A stretch of DNA of 64,000 nucleotides from Kuschelorhynchus macadamiae (taxonomy: Eukaryota > Arthropoda > Insecta > Coleoptera > Curculionidae). The stretch is from contig JAUTXW010005191.1 of assembly GCA_030620095.1 (NCBI GenBank), forward strand, positions 62,001 through 126,000, given 5' to 3'. The translations under genes and the position numbers were made by a program. Below, piece after piece: positions 1 to 12,542 of the stretch (its first letter is position 1; each line of letters starts with the position of its first letter). Below the pieces are notes generated by a model that made no database searches, was not told the origin of the DNA, and worked only from the letters and a program-made list of their open reading frames with translations.

Positions 1-1701
1 TTTCCATTAGAATAATTAGTCTCACTTAGACATTTAAAATTTTCAGAAAAATTGAGTATCCAAAAAAAAGATTTTTGTAAGGAATATTTAAGTGTTCTTT
101 ATAAATTACTCTAATAAAAACTGAATACAAAATTATGTTATGACACTGATTATACACAGTGTTTTTGCAAAATAATTTTTTTGACTTCCTTTATTATAAT
201 TCGTGTTATTTAAATTTCACCAAAAATACTTAAAATGCTTTTATTTTCCATTTGGTAAATAAATAAAAAACTTGGGTTGTAGTGTTTTAAACATATTAAT
301 TATCTGCTGTTTAAAACCCCATTTTTTTTTTAGAACCTGTTTTGTTTCTACAATTAAAAAAACTGTCTAAAGTCAAATCTTTATTACAGAACATTAATCT
401 AATTAAAAAAAAACATTTATAGATATAATACATCAAAGGAAATAATAATAATAATAAACAGAGCAGAATACATAGGTTGGACTATAAAAACATTTTTGAA
501 ATACTATTTTAAACAAAAACAAATGTTCTCTAAAATTAAACAAAAACTTGGTAACATCATAAATATTAGTATTTATTTTTTCAATATATGATTCAAACAT
601 ACAAATTGAGTTAATTTTTCATTTTTTTTTTTTTCAAATTTTCCTGTAAGAAAAAAACTAAAAAAAACTCAATTTTCCTTTATTAATACTTTTATAATAA
701 CAATCATTAATCTGTTCCCTAAATAATGTCCTTAATTCCCTAAAATGGTTTTAATCACCTATGTCATTACTTACCATGTATTTTTTTGTAAACAATTTTC
801 TTTTGTATAATATTACTTTTAAGTTTGGTGTTAAACCATATTGCTAATTTTCGAATAAGTGAGCCTATACCGAACCCTGAAAAACACAGCCTCGCAGAAA
901 TCATGACACTGCACTTTGGGCCTAATATATTAAAGTGTTGGTTAATCAGTTGTCTAACCCATGAAATTGCATCAGATTTAATTGAATTAGTGTAAATGGA
1001 CTTTTGCCAGATATTAAATCTATTTTCCATTTGTCATTAGATCAATTCACATTTAGCAGAACATAATCTTGTCTCTTTATTATTGTTAGATATGAAAGGC
1101 GGATTTCCTACCATCTAATCAGCTTCTCTTAATGATGGTATTATGGTTGTTACGTTCATAGAAACTGCTGTAACCTCTCGTTTTATCTGGGATGCACTTG
1201 TGAAGGGATCGCCAGCACAAAAAAAGAAATATTATAATTTTTCTATCGACAGTACTATTAGTTTTGTGTTTTCGATCACTCTTGGGAACAGCTTCTAAGG
1301 TAACCCTTCCGTTAAAATTTGAAATTAATCTCAATAATGTGAATTTGTCTAAATAAAAATATTATGCAATATTGCAATGTTTTCCTCGATTACTAAACAT
1401 ATGAATACCTCTTAGAATATTTAAAACCGTGTTTAAAACAAAATCATCAATATCAAAAGGGAGACCAAAAGTATAAACTTTGCATATAAAAATTTTAGGT
1501 AAAAATATAATATAATTTTGTTGCTCTACATATGAACCTGAGCGTGCATATGACAATGGTGTTTTGAAAAGCAAAAACTAATATATTATCAGAATTAACA
1601 AATTTTTTTTAATTGTAAAATTTTTCACTTAAATCTGTCAATTGTTATTTTGATGACTACTTGTTATTTTTTTTACAAACTGTTATGTTTTTGGCTTTTA
1701 G
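1..1701 (+). other. Intron of an acidic-tail host gene (3' part)
   Basis: AT-rich sequence with no sense-strand coding support, ending in a pyrimidine-rich stretch and AG at 1700-1701 directly before the first exon. It contains an antisense Tc1-like fossil at about 780-1340. Positions 1-780 show only A/T homopolymers and a short (AAT)n run near 441-456; I see no gene there. Confidence 0.5.
780..1340 (-). pseudogene. Tc1-like transposase fossil
   Basis: Reading the minus strand from about 1340 down, broken frames resemble the middle of a Tc1 transposase. First comes a helix-turn-helix-like stretch (RVTLEAVPKSDRK, then STVDRKIIIF). Next is a segment like the conserved linker before the catalytic core (GRKSAFHISNNNKETRLCS). 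After several stops there is a block resembling the region around the second catalytic strand (SVMISARLCFSGFGIGSLIR, compare the family pattern SVMVWGCFSxxGxGPL). No intact DDE triad can be read and no terminal repeats were found. It lies antisense in a host intron and is a dead copy. The assignment rests on motif spacing seen by eye and could be another Tc1/mariner lineage. Confidence 0.5.
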
Positions 1702-1875
1702 GATTCATCTGTAACAGAGAGTGAGGAAAAAAATGAGAAAGAAACCCCTAAGGATGATGCAGCTGCCTCTCCTGCTGAATCATCGGAGACAAAATGTGAG
1801 CCAGAACCTATGGAAACTAACTCACATGAAGAGAAAGAAGAACCAGCAAACAACAATGCTGCTGAGTCTTCCAAA
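1702..1875 (+). CDS. Penultimate coding exon, acidic C-terminal tail
   Basis: A 58-codon open exon beginning GAT-TCA-TCT after an acceptor AG (1700-1701) and ending before a consensus donor GTAAGA at 1876. Both boundaries are phase 0 and the reading frame continues into the exon at 3547. The product is very hydrophilic, rich in Glu, Lys, Ser and Pro (runs such as SEEKNEKETPKDD and PMETNSHEEKEEP), typical of a disordered acidic tail on a nuclear or chaperone-type protein. No folded domain is visible, so the parent protein cannot be named. An ATG at 1810 lies in frame but is internal; the gene starts outside this window. Confidence 0.65.
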
Positions 1876-3546
1876 GTAAGATTACTCTATAAACAATATA
1901 ATTCTTTTTCATTAAGCAATATAAGTATAAGTAGTACTGCAAAATTTGGGATGATAATTATAAAAATTAGGATTTTTGTTGTTGTTTATTAAAATAGACC
2001 CATACTATTATATATTTTTGAGAAGCTTTTAAAAGGACAAATCAATTTCTGGACAAATATACAATTTCTGGACAAATATATTTAAAAAAAAAACACAACT
2101 TTGGGTCATATCTAAAAAATAACAACTCAAATGAAAAATATGACTATGCCATTGGATCCAGCGTAAAAAACTGCATAAGCAGGAATTTTTCCCTTTGTGT
2201 TAAGTTAAAGGATAACCGAGATACAAGGGGGGTCCCAAAATGCAAAATTTTCTATTTCGCCCTGTATGTCATAAACGAAGAAGGCTATGAAAATTTTGTT
2301 TACGGCTTCATGACTTTCACAAAAAATTAGCTCAGGTTCGTGAAAACCGCAAGGTTCTATCTTTAAAAATAAGCGAGATACCCTGCTTTTGCAACCAAAT
2401 CCGGACACCCTGTACATCTTGTACTATTTTTTTCTAGCATTTAAATGTTTCTTGATTTGGTTCTAATTTCATTCTGGAAGGAGAGGATTGATTTAAATAT
2501 GTTACAATGTTTCTTCCAACAGTTATAATGTCTAATGTAGTTCTTGGCATATTTAGAGAATCTATGAATATCAGTAGTTGTAGGTTTTTTTTAAGTTACC
2601 TCCACTGTCTCTAATAAATATATGAATTATTATCTTGATTTCTTTGACCATCTGATTTTACACATCTTTTTTTATATATTCACTGGTGTGGCAACCTTCT
2701 AAGCACAAAATGTTTTAGTTTTTACTTAGCCAATGTACTACTAAACTCATAAAGCTCTTGTTATTTACATGATAACAAAACCAATACCTGTTAGTTAGTA
2801 AATTGGCAATTTGAGTTTTACATTTTGCTTTGGCCAAAAAATGGTCAAATAGGAATATTAAATTAAGTGTCAGGTAGATCAAACAACTTCTTTAACCCTC
2901 AAAATTACAATTATTTCAAACAAGTAATAGTTAAAGGCATTCAGACATATACCCTCGACCTGGAGACCTGGCCTGGTATCTAATTTTGCCAGATCCTCCA
3001 TAGCTGGGAACCTGATTTTGCCAGACGCTAAAAAGTACTACCCATTACATCTCTAGAATGTAGTATACCTATGTTAGACTTACATTTTAAAATAATTTTT
3101 GAATTCATCGGAAAAATAATGGAAATGTATAATGTATAATTTTTTTGTTGTCAACTTGAAGCAAAATATGTCTGAGAATTTTTTTATAAAGTGACTGGGA
3201 ATATCATTTTGGCAAATTGCTGGGGACCCTGTACAGCATACGTCAGTTTTGAATCTGATTTAGTTGAAATAGTTCTAGGTGAAAAAAAAGGGATTCGTAC
3301 AGGATGCCAGTTTTTTTTTATTATTTTTACTGTTTTCCACAAAAAAAAATAGTAAATGTGCCAACTGTCTCATTAGGTAAAGAAAAAAATCGCTTCTGTA
3401 AATTTTATCACTATTATATTTAGGATATGAGGGTGCCTCCATAACACTGTAGATGAAAATTTAATATATAATACATTAACATAGACATTTAACTACAATT
3501 TAAAAAAGTAATAGCTGAAATTTTAAAACTGGTTTTTAAAAATTAG
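1876..3546 (+). other. Last intron of the acidic-tail gene
   Basis: Starts GTAAGA at 1876 and ends TTAAAAATTAG at 3546. Contains a MITE at 2222-2414 and a short direct repeat of a CAATTTCTGGACAAATATA-like unit near 2042-2082. Otherwise no coding signal. Confidence 0.6.
2222..2414. mobile_element. ~190-bp MITE with TACAGGGTG-type ends
   Basis: The left end reads TACAAGGGGGGTCCC and the right end, reverse-complemented, TACAGGGTGTCCGGA. Both ends include TA, as expected for Tc1/mariner-type TA target duplication. Non-coding. The same terminal motif recurs elsewhere in the window (9411, 28851, 36949, 47297). Confidence 0.6.
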
Positions 3547-3735
3547 GAGCCTGAGACAACTGAGAATGGCGCCAAAGAGGAAGATAGTGTGGATACCGCA
3601 GCCACCTCAGAGGATGAAAAAAAGGAAGAGCCTGCTTCCACAAACAGTGAGGAAACTACCTCCGATGCAGCTGCACCTGAAGAAGCCCCTGCGGTTAATG
3701 CAGAAGAAAAAGAAGACGAAAAAACGGCGGAATAA
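3547..3735 (+). CDS. Terminal coding exon, acidic C-terminus
   Basis: Follows an acceptor AG at 3545-3546 and reads 62 codons to TAA at 3733-3735, in phase with the exon ending at 1875. The composition is again dominated by Glu, Ala, Thr, Ser and Asp (for example EPETTENGAKEEDSVDTAA, ending EEKEDEKTAE), with no Cys, Trp or hydrophobic core. Together the two exons give a 120-residue disordered acidic tail. Such tails occur on histone chaperones, HMG-type proteins, chaperones and RNA-binding proteins; I cannot choose among them. This is the only host-type coding sequence in the window not attributable to a mobile element. Confidence 0.65.
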   Translation, partial: EPETTENGAKEEDSVDTAATSEDEKKEEPASTNSEETTSDAAAPEEAPAVNAEEKEDEKTAE

Positions 3736-6030
3736 TTAAGCCACAGACGATTTTCTATTCATAACGCGGTAGGTTAATGAAATACAACGGTAAAATAAGG
3801 GATACAGTATGGGGATAATATAATGGGTCAAACTGATAAATGCACCAATAAAAAAATATGTACTGAAAGTTTTAACCTTCTACTTGACACAACCTATTAT
3901 TAATTTTTTATTTTTTCATTCTGAAAAAAAAGTGATCTAAACATTTAGTTTAGATATATTTTGTCAGCGAGGATATAAAAATCGATATATGAACTAAAAA
4001 AAATTAGAGTAAGTATTATTCCCCAATTAATTAAGGCTTATTTTACTGATGTGTTCTGATAAAACATTGGTTTGTAATATTCCTCGACAAATATATTAAT
4101 TAATTGCAGAATGTTTATTTTTTAAAAGTTTTGTTTAGTAGGCATGGATTGGATTGGAGTGGTTTTGGCAAAAGATATGTGGTAACATAGAGGCTTTATA
4201 AATCGGAAGTTGTCAGCAGGTTGACCGTTCTTAATCAGGACAGTTAATAAAAAGAAACAGGCATAGACATTAACCACTAGTTAAAGTATGTTAACTGTTC
4301 ATATATAGTTTTCTTGTTACCATATGTCATTCAAATCCACATGTAAATTAAAATTTTTATAGAGACCCTTCAACTGATTTCTACAGGATGTAGTATTGCA
4401 TTGGCAATTTAGATATATAAGGAATTAATTTACCTTACATGGATTCACAAGTAGATATTGGATGAGTGGGCTTTATAATACTTTTTTAAGTTGAGTTAGT
4501 AATGCAATCATCATCAACCTATCTATAGGTTAGTGTCAGTCTTTTGTATATTTGTCTTTTGCTTGATGATGATTGTCATTGAACCCAGCTACTAATCCAA
4601 TAAATTAACCTGATTTTTCACAAAAATGAGATAATGTGCAGTACATATTTACATATGTACCTGAATGTCCATCTATTGTCATGTTTTGTTTGTAAATTGT
4701 TTGATAACAGAACTCTTTGGAATACATTCTGAAGTTGAAAATATACTAGGATGAACTGCATTCGGTCTAAAATATTTGTTCCAAAATTAAGCCAAGAAAA
4801 CTGTTAAAATAAATATAAATTTCATTTGCTCAATTCAAATTCTCTTCAAGACATTGTTATCTATTGAAAATATTTTTGAAAATGTGTAGTTTAGAAAAAA
4901 AAATTGAAACCGTTGCATAATGTCGCGAAGCAAACTTCTGACGTAATTATTCTACAGTATAAATGTATTTAAAAAATGTAAATTTATTAAGTATCAGGTC
5001 AAAAGTGTTGCATAATAGACTTACACCACTGTAGAGCAAATCTGTTTTTAAAAATATATTATTAAAACACATCTACCTACATTTTTTGTTATCAAATATT
5101 TTGCATTCTCCATATTGCAGTTTTAGTTCCCTTTGAATGTCTTCTTGTATATGGTTGTATAGAATCATGATTTTTTCCAGCGACATTAAACATCTAACCC
5201 AGTGTGGACTGAATATACTGAGATGCCTTTATCTGGGAATTTTGCATGAATGTTATTTCACTATTTAGTTTTTGTATGTCTTAAAAGTGAGCAAAGTTGT
5301 GATTTGTTATTTCATTTATTTAGAGTAAGATAAAAACATTAAAATTCCTTACAGTTTTTCTGCCATCATGTACAAGAACAATACGTTATTGCTTTTAATG
5401 ATAATTATCCACTAGTTCACTAGAATATATAACTAACCATAGTATTGATACTTGGTAGAATTAATGAATATTAGTGTTAAAGTGTTGATTCTCCAGGGAA
5501 CAGCATTATTGAAGATTCATTTTGAGTAATTTCAAAAGTGCTTTTTGAGATTGTTTGTCTGTATGATGTAAATATATACTGAAGTAATCTATGTAAATAG
5601 CATTGCTGTACCGCTTCGTATGTGACATTCTAGTTTCATACGGCTTTTAGGTTAGGTCAGAATGTATCTTCAAAAGAGCATTAAACTGCCGCCGTATTAT
5701 CTTGTTTTGATTCTATAGTAGTATTTCTAAGAGTCAAAACTTTATTTCCATCAGTTTTATTCATCACAGTGTAAGCATAATGGTTAATAAAAAGTAATTG
5801 AAATGGTTTGAAATTGAATTAATTTTTGTATGGATGCACTAAAAATAGATTTTCAAATATTCTTAAAATACTGTAGTCTTATCAATTGTTTGTATTTTTA
5901 TAGACTTATGTAGTAATATATTTTATTTTTTCCTCGACGTGAAGTCAAAAATTAATGTCTTATTTTATATTTATGTAATAATCTATAACATACGGTTAAA
6001 TCAATGTGAAAAATAAATTTTCATTAGAGA
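3736..6030 (+). other. Long 3' UTR with polyadenylation signals
   Basis: The sequence after the stop is AT-rich, non-coding and largely free of recognisable transposon ends. A well-placed AATAAA lies at 6012-6017, and several earlier AATAAA/ATTAAA motifs could give shorter isoforms. The end is inferred, not observed. Confidence 0.4.
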
Positions 6031-7063
6031 TAATTGCTGCTTTTGTTTCATTTCATAATATTAAAATATCAGATTTCTAGTCAGTAGTTCATCTAAGATC
6101 TAGATTGAATTAAAGTGTGTTCACACTTAAACATTTAACCTTATAGAACACAGATCACCAGTTTGAATATCTGCCCAAACCTATGTTGCGTCTGTCGGTA
6201 AATCAGGCTAGTTAAAAAAAAAATATTGATTTTTCAGAATATTAAAGCTTAAGTTTGGAAACAAACTTAATTTGATTTGCAACTTTGATCTTTGACTTTT
6301 TCCAACATTCAACTTCAAACTGGCTTTATTGTCTCGAGTTACAAATTCCTTTTAGATAAAGCAACTAAGAGCAAAACTAAACCTAGTCTAAAGATTAAGT
6401 CAAGTTATTAGGACCAAAACTTAGTTCAAATTAAATAAACCCAATGTAGTACAACAAAAATGAAATGATTTTAAAATATCCTAAAAAAAATTGTTTTACT
6501 ATATTGCTGTAGTTATTCAGAAAAAAATATTAAGCCTTAGTAAGTTAAAAAAACAAACTATGGAACTGGCTCGATCATTGGTATATCTGAATAGCCACCC
6601 AGATATTGATCTTTTTGGAAGCTCACCTAATGTCTTTCGGAACCAGCTTAACCATTCTTTATTGTGAATATTGAAGTAATGTTACTGGCTTAGTAGTTAA
6701 TTATATGTTATTATTTGTAAAAGGGGTATCCTCTATATTGTTTAAATAATAGTAATAATGATTGAACAGTGTCAACTAAGAAAACATTCACATTATGCTT
6801 GTGGTCGAGAGATGACTGTAATCGAACTCTGTGTGAAATGTGTTAGACTCGAGACTCGTTTTATGTAAAAACAGTCACTTTTGATTACGAATCTTATTGG
6901 CTGCGACGCGTAAACGTAACAGGAAGGAAATAAAAAGGCGATTTGGTTTCGAAGGTTCAAACTATAGGAATGAATTGTACTTAAGAAGTCCATTTTTTAC
7001 ATTAATAGTTGCCTTCAATTACCTTGTGACAGTCAAGTCACCTTTGAAGATACAATTAATAAA
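6031..7063. other. No gene recognised
   Basis: AT-rich intergenic sequence. The short open stretches on either strand show no domain or motif. Confidence 0.5.
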
Positions 7064-8997
7064 ATGCCTAACCTAACAGAAAAAGATAAGAAGTTGCATT
7101 AATCTTCTTAATAATGGTTATAATCGACAAACTGTTGCCAACATTTACTGGGTCCGTTGTACTATAAGGCTTTATGATAATACTGGCAGCGTTAATCTTC
7201 TACATGATGGGGGCTATGAAAGAAAAACTGAATGCCAAGGAAGGTGGTTGCTATAAAACCTTCGACGAAATCGAAGACAGTGGCAGGGATTTACATCATG
7301 AATTTTGAAGCGCAACAGGAATTGTAGTTTCCAACCGAACCTTAACAAGAACCCTTAATCGGAATAACTTACGATAAGATTTCGTTTTTCGGTCACTTAA
7401 AACCACTGACTAATTAAAAAAGCTGATAAACAACAAATTGACAATGACAACATTCATATATGACCCATATATTTACTTTTCGATACAGGATTATTCACGG
7501 TGAATGTCCTATTAGAAGTATTTGAATTGGTACCAAAATGTAACTATTTAGTTCATCCCCATGTCACAGTTAATTTTTCTACAAAATTTTAGGTAAATTG
7601 GATAAGTAATTTTTCAGCAATATTTTTTTAAACATTTAACTAGGGCGCCATTTTCTTCCGCTATATTGGATTTTTTTCCGAAATATTACTAGGTCATCTC
7701 TATATGACTTTTAATTTTGGATCAAAATTTGAAGTCAAATCAGACAAGTAGTTCTTTAGCTATTTTGCAGACACACCAACGGATTCAAGAAAATATCTTT
7801 TTCGGCATCTAAGAACACTGAAACGTTAATATCTGAAAAAATCATCAGAGGAGCGATATATTCTCGATTACATACTTTCCTTTGAGGAAAGTATTACAAA
7901 TCCCATTAATTTCAAAAACTGATAATGAATGGCTGCACGATATTTTGAAAATATGTTATCGGTTATTGGCTAAAAACGTATTATTTTTTAAATAAGTATA
8001 TTTGGCGGAACATACAGTATTTAAATATTAATAAAAGTACCTACATATATTCATTAGGAATTACTTAATATTTCTAACATTACATTAAAATTCAAAACAT
8101 ATTTTTACTTTTTTCCGAGATCCTGAGATATTGATCATCATTTTATATTTGTATTTCACAAACCAACCATAATTTTAGAATATATTTTTATTTGTTCATA
8201 AAGAAATATTAGTGGTGATAAATAATGAAATCGGCACCACCACTGCGCGAAGTTGGCGGTATCGCCGATACAAAGAATTTCTATTCCAAATGTTTTTTTA
8301 ACGATTTCAATTGAGATCGTATATACTTTAGAATATTTTACACTTTTTTGGTGCCAGCAACAATGATTTAACGATTCTTTATAGTCCAAGAGATATTTAG
8401 GAGCGCTTACTTGTTTGTCTTAGTTTCTTTGATCACCAATACAAGATAGAAAGAATTAAAGAATATCTTTCTTAGGGTAAGAGAGTTTTACAGTGTGCGT
8501 AAGAGTACTTCGTTTTTAAGGGGCCACAAGGATAGACGGCATCCAAACATCCGGTACGTTGAGGACAATATGATAACCCAAGAAACCTTTGGTGAAGGGC
8601 GAATCAGTCTGTGCGGAGGTAATGTAGAACGGCAAGACGGTATTATTCATAACTCGGGGAAACTATTACAGAAGAGCGGTATTGAAATGATATTTTAATT
8701 CCCATTGTTGTTCCTTTTGCCCTAGAATATGAAAAACACTTTGTCCTCGTCGACAATGGACCCCATAGAGCACAAATAGTGAATGAGCTCTTGGAGGAAC
8801 ATGACACTGAAAGAATAAACTGGAAATAAAAGTCCCCCAATTTGAACGTGATCGAGAATGCATGGTCCTATTTAAAAGTGCTGGTAGCATCAAGATCAGA
8901 TCCACCGCAAAGTTTAGATGAGCTTGCTACCATCACTGAAGAAAAGTGGGAAAAAGATGAAATAAATAGGCTGGTCCTTAGTATGCTTAGAAGGTGA
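7064..8997 (+). pseudogene. Tc1-like transposase pseudogene
   Basis: An ATG at 7064 opens MPNLTEKDKK, followed after a stop by a PSQ-type helix-turn-helix: LLNNGYNRQTVANIYW and DNTGSVNLLHDGGYERKT. A Tc1-like segment IVVSNRTLTRTLNRNNLR follows near 7320-7378. About 1.1 kb (7400-8470) shows no homology and may be an insertion. The C-terminal half resumes at 8495 (RKSTSFLRGHKDRRHPNIRY) and runs through frameshifts to VLVDNGPHRAQIVNELLEEH near 8740-8800, the DNxxPH block with the second catalytic Asp. It then passes KSPNLNVIENAWSYLK, where the third acidic position reads Asn, and ends at TGA 8995-8997. Multiple stops make it inactive. The family is known from nematodes, insects and vertebrates; the exact subfamily is not resolved. 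Confidence 0.75.
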
Positions 8998-9410
8998 GTG
9001 TTATATTGTCCTTGCCAATTTCAAAATTCTTACTTTTCAGTCGGTATATCTCGGAAAGATTTTAGATAAACTTTTGGTACATATAAAGCACACTTGGGGC
9101 TCCCGACCGGTACCAAACGGGTCTTAGTATCATTTTCGATTTTTCGCTATTAGTGAATTAAAACATGTTTTTTTTCGAGCCGTCTAGTGGCCAAACGGTT
9201 TAAGTTTTCGACAAAAACAAAAACAAATCTAAAAGAGAATAGACGACAGAAACAATCTTATATCCATATTTTCGAAATAAAGTGTATGCAAATGTCGCTT
9301 CTTTTAAAAAATTCCATTTCCTTTTGCTTTTTTATCTGCACTGCCTAAAAAACTTATTTAGTTTTTTGATAAAATAGCAAAGCAGATTCAGAAACTTCTA
9401 ACTATTTTGT
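8998..9410. repeat. Repeat segment shared with the 20.3-20.6 kb array
   Basis: Non-coding. 9040-9240 matches, in inverted orientation and imperfectly, about 20340-20640: TATCTCGGAAA, then AGATAAACTTTTG, then GGGGCTCCCGACCGGTACCAA, then AAGTTTTCGACAAAAAC. Both are probably copies of the subterminal region of one Tc1-type transposon family. Confidence 0.55.
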
Positions 9411-12072
9411 ACAGGGTGATCAGTTAAGGGTAGCGAGCGACCATATCTCATAAGATATTGGTCGTATAGATTTGAGAAAAAAAAATCGTAATAAAAGTCG
9501 CCAAGAGAAATTGCTGAAAATTATTTTCGAGTTTGTCAAACGTCCACTAGAGGGCGTAACAATCAACACCAAGTAGGAAAATGGGGTTTTTATAGAATTT
9601 TGCCTAATGAAAATATATCGATATCACTTTCATATTTAGTGACCATTTCCCTACACTTTTTGTCTCAAATGTTTTGTTCTATATATCAAAATAAAGCGGT
9701 GGGGGAAGTTCAATTGTTTTTTCAAACAAACCAAGATGTCTCCCGTTTCTTTTGACCGATTTTAGCAAACTTAGGCTCATATGAAAGAGCATAATTTGCA
9801 CTACAAAACGCTTTTTTGGTTTTGAATTTTTGACTTTTGCTGGCGTCGCTAGATGGCGTTAACTGAATTAGTAGCATATCTTTTAGTTTTTTTCAAAAAA
9901 AACAAATGTAATGGTATATTCATTTTTACATATTTTAATTACCTTTTTTGAACCGTTGATATTGACCAAAATATTATTTTATTTTATTAAAAAATGGCAC
10001 GCCACTGCTTTTTGTCAAAATAAAAATCATTTTCGTAATCACTTATTAGTTGCTAACAAAAAGAACCTCTTGACTTTTTTTCGTTAGACGAACGGTTTTG
10101 GATTGAAAAAATAAGATGTTTAACAATGAAAAATCTTAATAAAACTGTCCAACAACAGCAGGAGCAATAACATTAAAAACAAGAACATGGAACTGTAAAA
10201 ATAAACGTTAAAAATAAATTAATAGTTTTGTCGTAAATGTTCAAAATGTTGTCCATTATTTTGAATGCACTGGTCCAATCTCTTCTGGGTGGAGTTGACA
10301 GCTGTCTCAATTTCCGCTCTTGGTATAATATTTATGGCGTTTTGAATTCGGACTATCATGTCTTCTCGAGTAGTTGGTCGAGTTTTAAACACCAAATACT
10401 TTATTCGGCCCTACAGATAAAAATCAAGGCAGGTTAAATCGGGGGACCGTGGTGGCCAGAAAAATAGACTGCCTCTACCAATCCAACGGTTAGGAAAATG
10501 CCTGTTCAAAAAATTTTGCACATTTCGTGAATAATGTGCCGGGCATCCGTCTTGTTGAAACCACATGTTTCTTCTTACTTGTAAAAGCACATTTTCTAAG
10601 AGTCCTGGTAAATCGTTAAATAAAAAGTTCAAATACATGTCACCGGTTAGATTGCCATTAAAGATGTGCGGACCGATAATAGCACCATTAATAACACCGC
10701 ACCAGACGTTGACGCTCCATCGACCCTGCTGATAATCTTCACGTAACCAGTGTGGATTAGTGTCCGACCAGTAATGCACGTTATGAAGATTTACCCTGCC
10801 ATTACTGCAAAACGATGCTTCGTCTGTCCACAATATTTGTGACAAAATATGATGGTTTTCCCTAATGAAGTCTCTAAGCCAGTAGCAGTAATCGAGCCTA
10901 CGTTCAAAGTCAGTGTCATTTAGGGCTTGTTCATCGTGATTCATCACGATGTGATATGGATGCATTTTAAAATCCATTAATATTTTTTGCACTGAGCCAT
11001 AGGATATTCCTAAATATCTGGAGATCTCTCTTATGCTTAAATGGGGGTCTGCATGAATATAAGCCAACACATTTATAATGTTATCTTCTCATCTTACTCT
11101 ACGATTTCTTCTCAAAGTTGGAGTTGGTTGTACTTGGCCATGTTGCCTTAAACGTAAGGCTAAATGATGAAAAACCATTCTCGAATGGTGTCTTCGGAGG
11201 GGATAACGCAGTGCATACTGCCTAGAAGCAATCGCCGCATTTTCAAAACATTGAAAAATAATTCTCAACATATCAAAGGCTTCTTCATTCGTAAAAGGCA
11301 TGATTTCTTGTAAAAATACTTTTTACATAACATTAAATTAGATGTCAATAGCAGGAACTATCAAAATGAATATCAACGTGATTGACAATTTGGTGTTTTG
11401 TTTCTTAACGTAGATCATGGCCTGCTTCGCTTAAATGCAATGTTAGTTAAGTTTGATTTTTAATTTAATTTATGAAATAATAATAATTATTAATAATAAA
11501 TTATGAACTAAAGCATTCTCTCGCTAATTAAATGATTATTAATGATAAAAATAATAGGTAATAATTTTATTATTGTGAGATGTAATATTTAAAAATAATT
11601 TTGAACCTTATAGTTATCATTGTTAAACATCTTATTTTTTCAATCCAAAACCGTTCGTCTAACGAAAAAAAAGTCAAGAGGTTCTTTTTGTTAGCAACTA
11701 ATAAGTGATTACGAAAATGATTTTAATTTTGACAAAAAGCAGTGGCGTGCCATTTTTTAATAAAATAAAATAATATTTTTTGATGATAAATTATTTTCAT
11801 TAAATTATAGAGAAATTTATCCCCTTTTAAAATATGTAAAAATGAATATACCATTACATTTGTTTTTTTTGAAAAAAACTAAAAAATATGCTACTAATTC
11901 ATATCAAAAATTCAAAACCAAATAAGCGTTTTGTAGCGCAAATTATGCTCTTTCATTGAGCCTAAGTTTGCTAAAATCGGTCAAAAGAAACAGGAGATAT
12001 CTTGGTTTGTTTGAAAAAACAATTGAACTTCCCCCACCGCTTTATTTTGATATATAGAACAAAAAAAAAGGT
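9411..12072 (-). mobile_element. Mariner-like transposon with long inverted repeats
   Basis: A long inverted repeat flanks a minus-strand transposase. 9680-10130 corresponds to 11618-12072 in reverse complement, including GCGGTGGGGGAAGTTCAATTG and CCGTTCGTCTAACG blocks. The left side continues outward to a TACAGGGTGATCAG terminus at 9411. The right repeat stops at about 12072 without reaching the matching end, so the right terminus appears deleted. Its right repeat also contains a foreign ~50-bp block (see findings). Confidence 0.8.
10219..11301 (-). pseudogene. Mariner-like transposase, two premature stops
   Basis: One continuous reading frame of 360 residues from ATG (11301) to TAA (10219), interrupted only by TGA near 11090 and TAG at 10411-10413. 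Visible features are an N-terminal region with an HTH (SIREISRYLGISYGSVQKIL), first catalytic Asp in ILWTDEASFCSNG, second in WFQQDGCPAHYS, third in PPRSPDLTCLDFYL. I count 36 residues between the second and third Asp. The TAG replaces the Trp expected after FYL, and the frame continues to HFEHLRQNY. With two point stops this is a recently inactivated IS630-Tc1-mariner transposase that would cut and paste at TA sites. The subfamily label would need a tree. Confidence 0.9.
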
Positions 12073-12119
12073 AGATGATAAATTATTTTCATTAAATTAT
12101 AGAGAAATTTATCCCCTTT

Positions 12120-12541
12120 TAAAATTTGAAAGGTTCTTTGTAACTCTTGAACTGATACATTTTCAAATGCGGTTTTCACTGTTCAATGTAAATTTTAAAA
12201 GCGTAATTAATATAAAAAAAGATACTTTGACAATTGTCAAAAAAAAAGTCTTGCCCGTAATTTCTAAACTACTTAAAATTATTAAATACAGTTTTCACAG
12301 TCCTATGTAGTGTTTGTTGGCGTAGTTTATTAAAAAAAAAATTGACAGTTGTCCAAATAAACTCTTTTTCCCGTAACTTCTACAGTATTTAAAATTTATA
12401 AATACGGTTCGATTTAGCTGTTAGTAGGGTAATTTATTAAAAAAAATATTTTGACTTCTGTCAAAAAATGGTCTATTCCCGTAACTTCTAAAATACTTAA
12501 AAATTTTAAATAGGGTTTTTACAGTTCCATATAACTTTTAG
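12120..12541. repeat. ~110-bp tandem repeats, about four copies
   Basis: A recurring block CCCGTAACTTCTA...TACTTAAAA followed by AAATA(C/G)GGTTTT(T/C)ACAGT appears near 12253, 12370 and 12478, with a diverged copy near 12135. Spacing is about 108-117 bp. Non-coding. The array ends exactly where a hAT-like terminus begins at 12543. Confidence 0.7.
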
Positions 12542-12542
12542 T

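Noticed and set aside
10237..10437. Plus-strand ORF opposite the mariner transposase
   Set aside because: Shadow of the antisense transposase C-terminus.
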